Below are positions 1 through 6,724 of a DNA stretch of 13,324 nt, in pieces. The stretch's first letter is position 1; each line of letters starts with the position of its first letter. Made by a program: the position numbers and the translations under genes. The notes beneath the pieces were generated by a model. The model had not been told where the DNA came from. It saw only the letters and a list, made by a program, of their open reading frames with translations, and searched no databases. This stretch comes from CBDUQN01 sp965369375 (lineage in GTDB: Bacteria; Krumholzibacteriota; Krumholzibacteriia; Krumholzibacteriales; Krumholzibacteriaceae): NCBI GenBank assembly GCA_965369375.1, contig CBDUQN010000084.1:1-13324 (forward strand). The letters run 5' to 3'.

Positions 1-17
1 CAGGGAAAGACTCCCTG
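1..17. other. Small hairpin at window edge
   Basis: CAGGGA (1-6) and TCCCTG (12-17) form a perfect 6-bp stem with a 5-base loop. The following bases are TCTCTTGCA, which is not a real T-tract, so this is at best a weak terminator of a gene left of the window. Confidence 0.3.
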
Positions 18-373
18 TCTCTTGCATAATGCTATCTAATCAGAAAATTAGGTTTCCGATGGGCCAGTTGAGCTTGGTATCTTCAGCGCTGAGATGAGGT
101 GTGTAGGATGATGTAAAGCATGAAATCTATGATATAATGGAACCGGCGTAAGTGCTAATATATTAAAGTGGACGGAGTTTTCAGGAGGCACAACCCCTTG
201 GTGCATAATAGTGAAGCACGATTATATTATTTATAAAATGGCCATCTAGCTTTCGCTTGCACCAGACAGTCGTGTCTGTAATGCCGGCTGCAGAGCACCC
301 GGCCCGCCAGCCTTGTCGCAGCTGAAGCAAAATGTTATGCACTCATTGCAAGCATAAAGATAGGAGTATGAAC
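18..373. other. Non-coding stretch with a candidate attC-like site (about 200-340)
   Basis: I see no convincing gene here. GCATAAT at 202-208 and GTTATGC at 334-340 are near-complementary ends (GTGCATAA...TTATGCAC). The segment between them contains the imperfect stem CGGCTGC (285-291) / GCAGCTG (318-324). GTTATGC is the kind of 7-bp core found at integron cassette junctions. The right arm (AGCCTT..CGCAGCTGA, 309-325) recurs at 2561-2577 beside another GTTA core. This may be the attC preceding the 374-1306 cassette, but the left boundary is uncertain and the GTTRRRY consensus is only partly met. Confidence 0.3.
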
Positions 374-1306
374 ATGCGACCACTAACCATCACCCTTGTG
401 CTGGTAGTTCTGGTAACCTTCTGTTGTTCCACGGCAACTTATGCCGGAGAGAAACTCGATGGCCGAGAGAAACTTGGCCTCATCATTGTTGCCCATGGGT
501 CTCCGGCGCCTCGATGGAATGAACCAGTTCTAGCCCTTGAGGGCGAGGTCCGGGCTCTACTCAACGAATCGGGAAACAACCCCTTCGTTGCCATTCGCGT
601 CGCCATGATGGAGTTCGCCGAACCGACGATCGAGGCCGTTATCACCGATATGGAACTCCAGGGAGTAAAGAGAGTCTACGTGGTCCCCCTCTTTATCGCT
701 CCCTCGGGGCATTCTGTTTACGACCTTCCGACGATTCTCGGCATCTACAGCGATCAGGAGATGCGGGATCAGCTTCAGGAGGAAGGTATCGAACTGGTAT
801 CGACAGACATTCGGATCATGCTCGGGCCGACTCTCAAATACGGTTCGATACTTGAGGAAGTCATGCTGGACAGGCTGCGCGAACTATCCGTGAAACCTCA
901 ATCTGAGGGAATCGTGCTGCTGGCGCATGGTGACCATCGCTTCAGGCCCATTTGGGAATCGGTATGCGGGCGTATTGGTGCCTACATCTGTGCTCATACA
1001 GGTATCCCCTACTTCGAGTTCGCATTTGTGGAAGTCGGCCAGTCATTCATAACTGAGGGGGTCCCTGCCATCCTTCGGGTGGCGAAGCGATGTGAGAGGA
1101 CACTCGTTCTTGGCCTCTACCTCTCCATGGGGGTAGATGGGATCGTCCAGAGCAGCACCCTCTCAGTCGGTGGAATGAGCTTCCAAGGAGCCGCTGCGCT
1201 CGAGGAGTACGACATAGCGTTTGCGTCCCAGGGTTTACTGCCGAGTGAGCGGCTTGCCAGATGGATAGCGTTGCGATTTTTAGAATGGGCAACGGGACAA
1301 AGATAG
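374..1306 (+). CDS. Exported two-domain CbiX-like (sirohydrochlorin chelatase family) protein
   Basis: Predicted 310 residues. I chose ATG 374 because GGAG at 363-366 sits 7 nt upstream and because it gives a clean signal peptide (MRPLTITLVLVVLVTFCCSTATYAG). ATGs at 332 and 368 are possible but badly spaced. The N-terminal half carries both hallmarks of CbiX/CbiK chelatases: VAHGS (His41) and PLFIAPSGHSVYDLP (His113), the two metal-ligand histidines of the family. The C-terminal half repeats the fold: LLAHGDH (His185) is kept, but the partner position reads LYLSMGVDGI, without the second His. Known members insert Co, Ni or Fe into sirohydrochlorin-type tetrapyrroles. A signal peptide implies a periplasmic site, as in the Desulfovibrio periplasmic CbiK. 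No cobalamin or heme genes are nearby, and the gene appears to sit in a cassette-like array, so a metal-binding or scavenging role is equally possible. Confidence 0.8.
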   Translation: MRPLTITLVLVVLVTFCCSTATYAGEKLDGREKLGLIIVAHGSPAPRWNEPVLALEGEVRALLNESGNNPFVAIRVAMMEFAEPTIEAVITDMELQGVKRVYVVPLFIAPSGHSVYDLPTILGIYSDQEMRDQLQEEGIELVSTDIRIMLGPTLKYGSILEEVMLDRLRELSVKPQSEGIVLLAHGDHRFRPIWESVCGRIGAYICAHTGIPYFEFAFVEVGQSFITEGVPAILRVAKRCERTLVLGLYLSMGVDGIVQSSTLSVGGMSFQGAAALEEYDIAFASQGLLPSERLARWIALRFLEWATGQR

Positions 1307-1319
1307 CGCCAGGGCTGGT

Positions 1320-1377
1320 GCATAACAGCCTGCAGCGGGCAGCGCTTCGCACTGCCGTTGATGCTGAACGTTATTAG
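1320..1377 (+). other. attC-like integron recombination site
   Basis: Starting 14 bases after the stop of the upstream gene there is an imperfect palindrome of about 58 bases. Its outer arms are ATAAC (1322-1326) / GTTAT (1370-1374), its inner stem is GGCAG (1338-1342) / CTGCC (1352-1356), and it has a GCTTCGC tip (1344-1350). CAGC (1333-1336) can pair with GCTG (1363-1366), leaving unpaired bases on the right arm. The size, the layout with two outer cores and the GCTTCGC loop match short attC sites such as that of aadA1. The right core GTTATTA departs from the GTTRRRY consensus, so the call is probable rather than certain. Confidence 0.5.
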
Positions 1378-1415
1378 GTGGCCGCTTAGACGTGCATGAT
1401 TATGAGAGTAAACAA

Positions 1416-1895
1416 ATGCGAGTGAGAGAGGCGGGAATAACATTCGGCATCCTGACGGTGCTTGTTGTTTTGTCATGCAGCAAGAGAGCCGTCGTTCCGG
1501 CCGGGACCGGTTTGGAATTGAATAGCGGAAACTGTGCCGGATGTTTGTTGAAAGCGGAAGAAAATCTGTTTTCGTTCGTGGTGCGGACTAATGCAGACTA
1601 CGAGTCACTGACGGAGAATTGTTTCCTTGATCGTGTTAGAGAGGAATACCTTCCGCCGCGACCAGGAGATGAGGAAGAGCTGGTCTATGTGTCACTCGAA
1701 GGCGGTGGCTGTAAGGGGTGTCTCGACATCGTGAACATCCGCGAGACTTCTCAGAACATTGTAGTTGAAGTAGAAGGTGGTTTTCAAGGCAACTGCGAAA
1801 TGTTGATCGTACTTGGCGCATGGGCACTCATTCCCGGGACAGATCAACCGATTACGTTTCAATTCCACGAGGTAATCTGCCCTGATGATCTGTAG
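1416..1895 (+). CDS. Cysteine-rich lipoprotein, possibly PrcB-like
   Basis: Predicted 159 residues. The start at 1416 puts the hydrophobic segment (residues 8-19) close to the N-terminus, with GAGAG about 8 nt upstream. An in-frame ATG at 1392 would add eight polar residues. VVLSC (Cys21) reads as a lipobox, so the product is probably an envelope lipoprotein. The mature part has seven further cysteines (40, 43, 69, 99, 102, 127, 155), including two CxxC pairs (CAGC, CKGC). The mature layout is FVVRTNADYESLTENC, then GGGCKGC, then NCEM and ALIPGTDQPITF. It reminds me of small Bacteroidetes lipoproteins and PrcB-type domains, which end in a C..M...W.(I/V)P...F pattern. That comparison is from memory. 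The function is unknown: the cysteines could form disulfides or bind metal. The gene lies directly after the attC-like site. Confidence 0.75.
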   Translation: MRVREAGITFGILTVLVVLSCSKRAVVPAGTGLELNSGNCAGCLLKAEENLFSFVVRTNADYESLTENCFLDRVREEYLPPRPGDEEELVYVSLEGGGCKGCLDIVNIRETSQNIVVEVEGGFQGNCEMLIVLGAWALIPGTDQPITFQFHEVICPDDL

Positions 1896-1945
1896 TCCTA
1901 GCCAGATTAGAATTGACTCAGGCTACCTGACAGATCATTTAGGAC
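1895..1945. repeat. Nested inverted repeats between lipoprotein and DinB genes
   Basis: GTCCTA (1895-1900) and TAGGAC (1940-1945) are perfect inverted repeats. They enclose a tight hairpin, TCAGG (1918-1922) / CCTGA (1926-1930), with a 3-base loop. No T-tract follows and no AAC-type core matches an attC site, so this may be a weak terminator or RNA structure. The call rests on pairing alone. Confidence 0.3.
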
Positions 1946-1976
1946 GACAATTTAGCATTGGAGAAACAATATAGTT

Positions 1977-2444
1977 ATGGATTCTGAAAAAATAATAAGA
2001 GAACAATTGAAGGTTTTGCTTAAAGGTCACAATGCTCATGTATCAATTGAACAAACTCTAACAGATTTTCCTCTCACGCATATAAATACTCAGTTGCCGA
2101 ATGTAGATTATACTCCCTGGCAATTATTAGAGCATATGAGAATTGCACAATGGGATATTATTGAGTTTATCAATAATCCAAATCATGTTTCCCCCAAATG
2201 GCCTGATGGATATTGGCCGTCAAAAGAAATAAAAGCGAGTAAAGAAATATGGGAAAGCACCGTTGAAAATCTCTTGTCGGATCTTAACTCAGTAGAAGAT
2301 GTGCTAACGAATCCAAATACTAATTTATATTCTCCGCTTTCTCATGCATCAAAATATACAATATTTCGGGAAATATTATTAATAGCCGATCACAATGCAT
2401 ATCATTTGGGACAACTGGTTCTAATGAAAAAATGTTTTATTTAG
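1977..2444 (+). CDS. DinB/YfiT-family putative metal-dependent protein
   Basis: Predicted 155 residues, the usual length of the family. DinB-like proteins are four-helix bundles that bind a divalent metal through three histidines. Here the pattern is clear: LLEH (His53) and HNAYH near the C-terminus (His139, His143), the latter in the family's typical DHxxYHxGQ context. There is no signal peptide, so it is cytosolic. GGAG at 1960-1963 lies 13 nt before ATG 1977, which is long but usable. Relatives include thiol transferases (bacillithiol or mycothiol dependent) and many damage- or stress-induced proteins of unknown activity; the sequence does not choose among them. The gene is strikingly AT-rich (many aaa, ata and att codons) compared with both neighbours, which suggests a separate origin. 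Confidence 0.8.
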   Translation: MDSEKIIREQLKVLLKGHNAHVSIEQTLTDFPLTHINTQLPNVDYTPWQLLEHMRIAQWDIIEFINNPNHVSPKWPDGYWPSKEIKASKEIWESTVENLLSDLNSVEDVLTNPNTNLYSPLSHASKYTIFREILLIADHNAYHLGQLVLMKKCFI

Positions 2445-2520
2445 CACACAAAACACCAGCTGACAGGTATTTGCGGCGGACGAAACGGCAGTTATTGTAA
2501 TGAGTGATATCTATTGTTTC

Positions 2521-2594
2521 GCATAACATTTTTTTGAATAATTAAAGATCGGTGTGCTATAGCCTTTCCGCAGCTGATCCGCAAGTCGTTAAAC
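2521..2594 (+). other. Candidate attC-like site after the DinB gene
   Basis: GCATAAC (2521-2527) has the same left core as the site at 1320, and GTTAAAC (2588-2594) fits the GTTRRRY core consensus exactly. The right arm AGCCTTTCCGCAGCTGA (2561-2577) matches 309-325 at 15 of 17 positions, with the GTT core at nearly the same distance (27 versus 25 bases). Against the call, the left and right arms pair poorly apart from the cores. AGTCG (2584-2588) / CGACT (2595-2599) forms a local hairpin across the right core. Confidence 0.3.
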
Positions 2595-2650
2595 CGACTA
2601 AATTTTAATAGAGCATCTGAAACCTGCGTCAGTGCTCGGGGAGCGTAACG

Positions 2651-2827
2651 GTGACTCGTATTCTGATTGCTGACGGGCATCGGTTGGCATTGGGTAACCT
2701 ATCCGCTATTCGTTGGAGCGTATGCTGCGGGGCATTTCCTGGGAGGAAAAATCCGTGCTTGGCGAACACGGACAGGGTGGCGGGAGCAGGCATCCACTTC
2801 GGGCCGTTGTGCGGTCCGTGGGAATAA
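2651..2827 (+). pseudogene. Short GTG-start ORF with receiver-like N-terminus; possible gene remnant
   Basis: A GTG at 2651 has a good ribosome-binding sequence (GGGGAG, 2638-2643, 7 nt upstream). It opens 58 codons starting (M)TRILIADGHRL. That start resembles NarL/FixJ response regulators, which begin M.RILIADDH. The similarity ends after about 12 residues, no later receiver or LuxR motifs appear, and the frame stops at 2825-2827. Other frames nearby encode short hydrophobic stretches (TYPLFVGAYAAGHFLGG near 2700, VALALAGAVFFSF near 2866). This could be debris of one or more broken genes, or chance. Confidence 0.2.
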
Positions 2828-2957
2828 TTCCTGCTACATAGGGAACTGGTAGCTCGAGTCCCGGAGTGGCACTAGCCCTCGCAGGGGCCGTGTTTTTCTC
2901 TTTCCCGATGACCTCGGAAAACGTACATTGATTGAAATGCGATGGATGCTCTATCAC
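2828..2957. other. Leader region of the DUF362 gene, no clear content
   Basis: Apart from a hydrophobic-coding fragment around 2866-2929 that ends in TGA, I see no gene, terminator or recognisable promoter. A strong ribosome-binding site, GGAGGGAG (2958-2965), follows for the gene starting at 2972. Together with 2445-2650 this makes a gap of about 500 bases with no confident gene. Confidence 0.3.
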
Positions 2958-2971
2958 GGAGGGAGAAGGAA

Positions 2972-5506
2972 ATGCACCGATCCGACTGGAAAAACTTGAA
3001 ATACAGCCCCTTTTTTCTCGCCCTTGCCGGCTTGATCTGGTTCCTGCTCAGAGTTGTATCGCGTCCCTCGAGGATCGCCTATCCCTGTCAACGAGTGGCG
3101 CTGGCCAATATCAGCTATGTGCTTGGGCCGGCATTGCTGCCGTCCCTCGTGTGGCAATATCGCCGCCTAATCGCGTTGGTCAAACATAACTATTTAAAAA
3201 CAATAGCACTGGGCTCGGCCGCCGTGGTTCTGATCGTAGGCTTCCAGTATTATCAAAACTATCGAGAGGATCGATTGAAGATAGCGGGCGGCAGAACGCT
3301 CCCCGCCGCGGCATTTGTGTTAACAAAGCAGAATACACAAACGGCCGCGGCCCAGTCGGGCGCAGGCTCGTTGGTCAGCTTCCACCATGATCCGGCGTCG
3401 AGTTACGGCTCGAATCCGCCGTATGATCAGAGCAGTAATCCTGCTTACGATTTGGTATGGGAAACCGTTGTCGATTTGGGCTTGGGGGACAACCTGGATC
3501 CGCTCGGAGACCTCATTGCCCCCGGTAACACGGTTTTGATCAAGCCCAACCTCGTCACCGAAAATGCAGCCGGCTACACACACCCGGCAGTCGTGAGACC
3601 ACTCGTGGATATGGCCGTCGCCGCAGGCGCAACAACCATCTATGTAGGTGACGGCGGTCCGGGCTATTCAGGAACAGAAACTATACTCGACAACACCCAC
3701 TACGATGAGCTGGTGGCCTTTTTGCAGGCCGACAATCCCGGCATCACCATAGAAACGGTTAATCTCAATGACCGCACCCACTGGCGCTGGATCAATTTGG
3801 GAATCGAGAGCAAATTTGCCGGTTCCGGCTACAGTGATTACGATCTGGCCAATTCGAATGCCGGCACTATGTATAACCACAGTTATTACTCGACCGCGGA
3901 TCCTCAAGGGATAAATCCCGGCGGCCAGGTGGCCGGATGGTATGCGATTCCGGATCTCGTCTTGAGCACCGACGTGATTATCAACGTGCCCAAAATGAAA
4001 AATCACTGGACCATGATGGTCACGCTGTGCGTCAAGAACCAGGTCGGCAGCGTGCTCTGCAGCACCTACGACGGCGGTTATGCCGATTTTGGCCGGGTCC
4101 CGCATTGTCAGACGGGCTCTTCGGGCAATGACTATTATTTTCTAAACGATATATTCTGGCGCGCCATATTGGATGTGAACAAGATCTTACTGTATGCGGA
4201 TGAACTGGGAACGATGCAGCCGGTCAAACAGCGAAAATACCTCAACGTTCTCGACGGTATCGTTGCCAATGAGAGGAATGCGGGAGGAACGGATCCTTAT
4301 GACGCGCACATGATCTTGGCCGGGATCGATCCGGTGGCGGTTGATGCGGTGGCCTGCCGCCTGATGGGTTACGATTTTAATGCCGTTGCCGGCATAAAGA
4401 AGATGAACCTGGAATCGAACTATCCGATCGGCGATCACGATCCTCTTGGAATAGTTGTTATTGGAGATGAGATTGACGACACCTTCAACCGCATCAATAT
4501 GTATGGATCCGGCTGGGATGAATTTGCCGATGACATGAATTTGAGATTGGAAGATTTTACACCGCCGGATATCAATCATGTTGAAACTGAAACGACCATT
4601 GCAGCCGTGGATGTAACGGCGCACGTAGGTAATAATGGGGTGGCGTCATATCTGCTCTGCCGGACTGTCGAAGGGAATCATATCGAGGCAATGGACAGAA
4701 GCGGAAATTATTTCTCCGCCCAGATGCAGACACGGAGCGGTGATTACTATGTCCTGGCGCAGGATCAGCATTTCAATTCAGCGCTGAGCCTATTTATGGT
4801 TGCCTTTCACCAGGATATCACGAGCGGGGATATCGATCCGTTGATGTGCGGCGATACGGATATGAGCATGGATTTCTCTTCGGGCCCGGGAGGCACTGTG
4901 ACCGTCTATAAATATGATACCGCGCCGCCCTATGTCGGCACGGAGGTGCTCCCCTACCACTGGGATCTCGTTTCCGACATGGCAAACGGCTCTTTTTCGA
5001 CCGTGTTGACGTTTAGCTATGATGAATCGGAAGTCACCGCGCTCGGCCTGGATGAATCCGAGCTCATCATTGCTTATTTTGATGACAGCTGGCATGAAAT
5101 GACGACATCGGTGAATACATCAAACAACACCGTTTCGACGACGACAACCCACTTTACGCGCTTTGCAATCGGCAGCCTGGAGGGTTTGATAACGGCCGTT
5201 CCAGACGGTGACGATCGGGAAAACGCTCAACCATTTACGCTCCATCAAAACCACCCCAATCCATTTAATCCCTCGACAACGATCAGGTTCAGCCTGGATC
5301 GAGAGGCGGTTGTTACCCTGGAGATCTACAACGTTTCGGGAAGCCTCGTGCGAACACTGGTCAGCGGAAGGACGACACCGGGCAGCTATTCGGAAGACTG
5401 GAACGGCCGGGATAACCGGGGAAGAAGAGTCGCCAGCGGAACCTATTTCTATCGCCTCAGAGTCGATGGAAGGACACAGACTAAAAAGATGGTGCTGTTG
5501 AAGTGA
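2972..5506 (+). CDS. DUF362 protein with N-terminal membrane helices and C-terminal FlgD-like/type A sorting-like domain
   Basis: Predicted 844 residues. ATG 2972 is preferred over 2942 because GGAGGGAG (2958-2965) is ideally spaced before it. Residues 12-27, about 43-58 and about 71-88 look like three membrane helices, with a conserved-looking SRIAYPCQR loop between the first two. The DUF362 domain spans roughly 140-490. It includes VLIKPNLV (Lys191), THPAVVRPLVDMAVAAGA, IINVPKMKNHW and GIDPVAVDAVACRLMGYD (about 451-468). DUF362 is a family of unknown function that often carries a ferredoxin domain; no ferredoxin CxxCxxC cluster is visible here. Beta-rich segments follow, and residues 758-844 form a FlgD-Ig/type A sorting-like domain (NHPNPFNPSTTI ... 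SGTYFYRLRV ... KKMVLLK). A membrane-anchored start combined with this tail is odd. The main domain is large enough to act on a substrate in the periplasm, but no reaction can be assigned. Confidence 0.85.
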   Translation: MHRSDWKNLKYSPFFLALAGLIWFLLRVVSRPSRIAYPCQRVALANISYVLGPALLPSLVWQYRRLIALVKHNYLKTIALGSAAVVLIVGFQYYQNYREDRLKIAGGRTLPAAAFVLTKQNTQTAAAQSGAGSLVSFHHDPASSYGSNPPYDQSSNPAYDLVWETVVDLGLGDNLDPLGDLIAPGNTVLIKPNLVTENAAGYTHPAVVRPLVDMAVAAGATTIYVGDGGPGYSGTETILDNTHYDELVAFLQADNPGITIETVNLNDRTHWRWINLGIESKFAGSGYSDYDLANSNAGTMYNHSYYSTADPQGINPGGQVAGWYAIPDLVLSTDVIINVPKMKNHWTMMVTLCVKNQVGSVLCSTYDGGYADFGRVPHCQTGSSGNDYYFLNDIFWRAILDVNKILLYADELGTMQPVKQRKYLNVLDGIVANERNAGGTDPYDAHMILAGIDPVAVDAVACRLMGYDFNAVAGIKKMNLESNYPIGDHDPLGIVVIGDEIDDTFNRINMYGSGWDEFADDMNLRLEDFTPPDINHVETETTIAAVDVTAHVGNNGVASYLLCRTVEGNHIEAMDRSGNYFSAQMQTRSGDYYVLAQDQHFNSALSLFMVAFHQDITSGDIDPLMCGDTDMSMDFSSGPGGTVTVYKYDTAPPYVGTEVLPYHWDLVSDMANGSFSTVLTFSYDESEVTALGLDESELIIAYFDDSWHEMTTSVNTSNNTVSTTTTHFTRFAIGSLEGLITAVPDGDDRENAQPFTLHQNHPNPFNPSTTIRFSLDREAVVTLEIYNVSGSLVRTLVSGRTTPGSYSEDWNGRDNRGRRVASGTYFYRLRVDGRTQTKKMVLLK

Positions 5507-5536
5507 GTGCCCAACGATGGCACGTCTTTTCTAGTC

Positions 5537-5588
5537 GGCTGAAAGGCGCCGGCCGGGGCAAATGCCTGTCAGCCCCGCAGCGAGGGGC
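5537..5588. terminator. Overlapping GC-rich stem-loops between convergent genes
   Basis: GGCTGA (5537-5542) pairs with TCAGCC (5569-5574). Alternatively, GCCCC (5572-5576) pairs with GGGGC (5584-5588) around a 7-base loop. The two structures exclude each other because they share 5572-5574. They lie between the convergent genes ending at 5506 and 5645, where a bidirectional terminator would be expected, but neither strand shows a good T-tract. Confidence 0.35.
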
Positions 5589-5644
5589 CGGGTGATCGGT
5601 TGCGCCGGGGTGGGATAATTGCGCGGCTGCGCCGGCGTGTTGGA

Positions 5645-6532
5645 TTATTTGAACATCTTCTTGAGCTCGCCCCAATTATCACTTTCGACGCCGATTGTGT
5701 AATTCGGCCAGCCGGCGAGAACGGCCATCATCGTCCATGCCGCCCTGCCCTTCTGCTCGCAGCTCTCATATGTCGTGTGCATCGATTCGTTTCCATGGAA
5801 TTGGGGATGTTCCACGGGGATGTCGTGATCGTTGTAGCTGTATGTTGCATATTCCCACTCGTCGGTAGCTGGATTGAACCAGTGGCTGTCGAGATCGGCG
5901 AAGTCGAATAGCACCTTGTTGTTATTCACGCAGTGGGCACGGATCATCTCGTTGTTGAGGTAGCGGTTATAACCGATTGCGTCAGTTCCCTGGGCATGCC
6001 CGGTCATATACACAAACGTAACATTGGGGTATTCCTGCTCGAGAACGGCCATTGAATCCAGATAGGTCTGCACGTAGGCCGCCCCGTATATCTCCATGTG
6101 CCCGCACCATGCAAACATCGAGACATTTATGCCGGGATTATTATCCAGAACAGCCCGTGTCATGTTCATGCCGGCGGCTTCCCGCCAATATAGCTCGGCG
6201 CCGATATAGGTTTCACCCTCCTGCCCGTCAAAAACGCAGAATGTCGAGGGCGTATTCGGCAGGTAACTATATCCTATAGTGATATCGTATAGGGCATCGG
6301 CGCTTTCAATTCTTTCACATCCGACCGTCAGCTGGCCGCCGTGTGACGTATGAGCATAGTGCCATCTGATATTGGTCTTGACGGAATTAATCCATTCAGC
6401 GGGGATTTGATCCAGCCGGGTGAGATGGTGACTCACGATCAATGGACTGGAATCATCCCATGCGGCGGCTTCGTCCGAGAATCCGGTTATTAAAACACCG
6501 GCCAGAATGAATAACGAAATGCAGTATCTCAT
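5645..6532 (-). CDS. Secreted protein, possibly SGNH-hydrolase-like
   Basis: Predicted 295 residues on the minus strand. A near-ideal ribosome-binding site (AGGAGGGGG, just upstream at about 6537-6545) fixes the start at 6532. Residues 1-24 are a signal peptide (hydrophobic core ISLFILAGVLITG, then EAAA), so the protein is exported. Conserved-looking blocks are HYAHTSHGGQL (58-68), FAWCGHM (140-146), FVYMTGHAQG (173-182) and VLFDFADLDSHW (207-218). The order of a Ser/His block, a GH motif and a late Asp/His block recalls SGNH/GDSL-type esterases and related secreted proteins of FCB bacteria. The canonical GDSL serine block is not evident, however, so the enzymatic call is tentative. It is convergent with the DUF362 gene, and its upstream region carries the 40-bp tandem repeats. 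Confidence 0.7.
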   Translation of the reverse strand: MRYCISLFILAGVLITGFSDEAAAWDDSSPLIVSHHLTRLDQIPAEWINSVKTNIRWHYAHTSHGGQLTVGCERIESADALYDITIGYSYLPNTPSTFCVFDGQEGETYIGAELYWREAAGMNMTRAVLDNNPGINVSMFAWCGHMEIYGAAYVQTYLDSMAVLEQEYPNVTFVYMTGHAQGTDAIGYNRYLNNEMIRAHCVNNNKVLFDFADLDSHWFNPATDEWEYATYSYNDHDIPVEHPQFHGNESMHTTYESCEQKGRAAWTMMAVLAGWPNYTIGVESDNWGELKKMFK

Positions 6533-6594
6533 AGTTCCCCCTCCTTACTCAATAGGACAGGCAAACTTGCCATGTGTTCCAATACGTAACGGCT

Positions 6595-6611
6595 ATTCAT
6601 AATTAATGAAT
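6595..6611. repeat. AT-rich palindrome next to tandem repeats
   Basis: ATTCAT (6595-6600) and ATGAAT (6606-6611) are inverted repeats around a 5-base AATTA centre. The right arm is the first six bases of the first 40-bp repeat unit. It lies about 65 bases upstream of the minus-strand gene, in a position suited to an operator, but this is inferred from position only. Confidence 0.35.
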
Positions 6612-6724
6612 TTTCTATTCCTTTGCAACTGTCGAGAGCATAAAAATGAATTTTCTATTCCTTTGCAACAGTCGAGAGCATAAAAATGAAATTTCTATTC
6701 CTTTGCAACAGTCGAGAGCAAAAA
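6606..6724. repeat. Three tandem 40-bp direct repeats
   Basis: Units start at 6606, 6646 and 6686, each beginning ATGAA and containing TTTCTATTCCTTTGCAAC followed by GTCGAGAGCA. The period is exactly 40. Unit 1 differs from unit 2 at one base (T versus A at 6630/6670). Unit 3 differs at 6691 and 6721 and runs into unique sequence at 6725. There are no spacers, so this is not CRISPR. The array lies in the intergenic space between the divergent genes starting at 6532 (minus) and 6914 (plus). It may be a minisatellite or a set of regulator sites. Confidence 0.85.

Noticed and set aside
66..72. GTTGAGC as another attC right core
   Set aside because: It fits GTTRRRY, but no matching AAC-type left core or stem lies upstream within the window.
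1974..1980. GTTATGG at the DinB start codon as a cassette junction
   Set aside because: No left core (RYYYAAC) or complementary arms occur between the lipoprotein stop and this point.
2445..2500. attC site directly after the DinB gene (AAAAC...GTTATTG)
   Set aside because: The left and right arms do not pair beyond a few bases; the candidate at 2521-2594 is somewhat better.
2667..2852. 61-codon ORF with a hydrophobic start (MLTGIGWHWVTYPLFVGAYAAG)
   Set aside because: It has no ribosome-binding site, no recognisable family and a low-quality C-terminal half; it is treated as part of possible gene debris.
5600..5911. Plus-strand ORF of about 103 codons opposite the minus-strand secreted-protein gene
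   Set aside because: It is antisense to a gene with a strong ribosome-binding site, signal peptide and conserved-looking motifs, and its own translation has none.
6606..6724. CRISPR array
   Set aside because: The units are directly adjacent with no variable spacers, and no cas genes are nearby.
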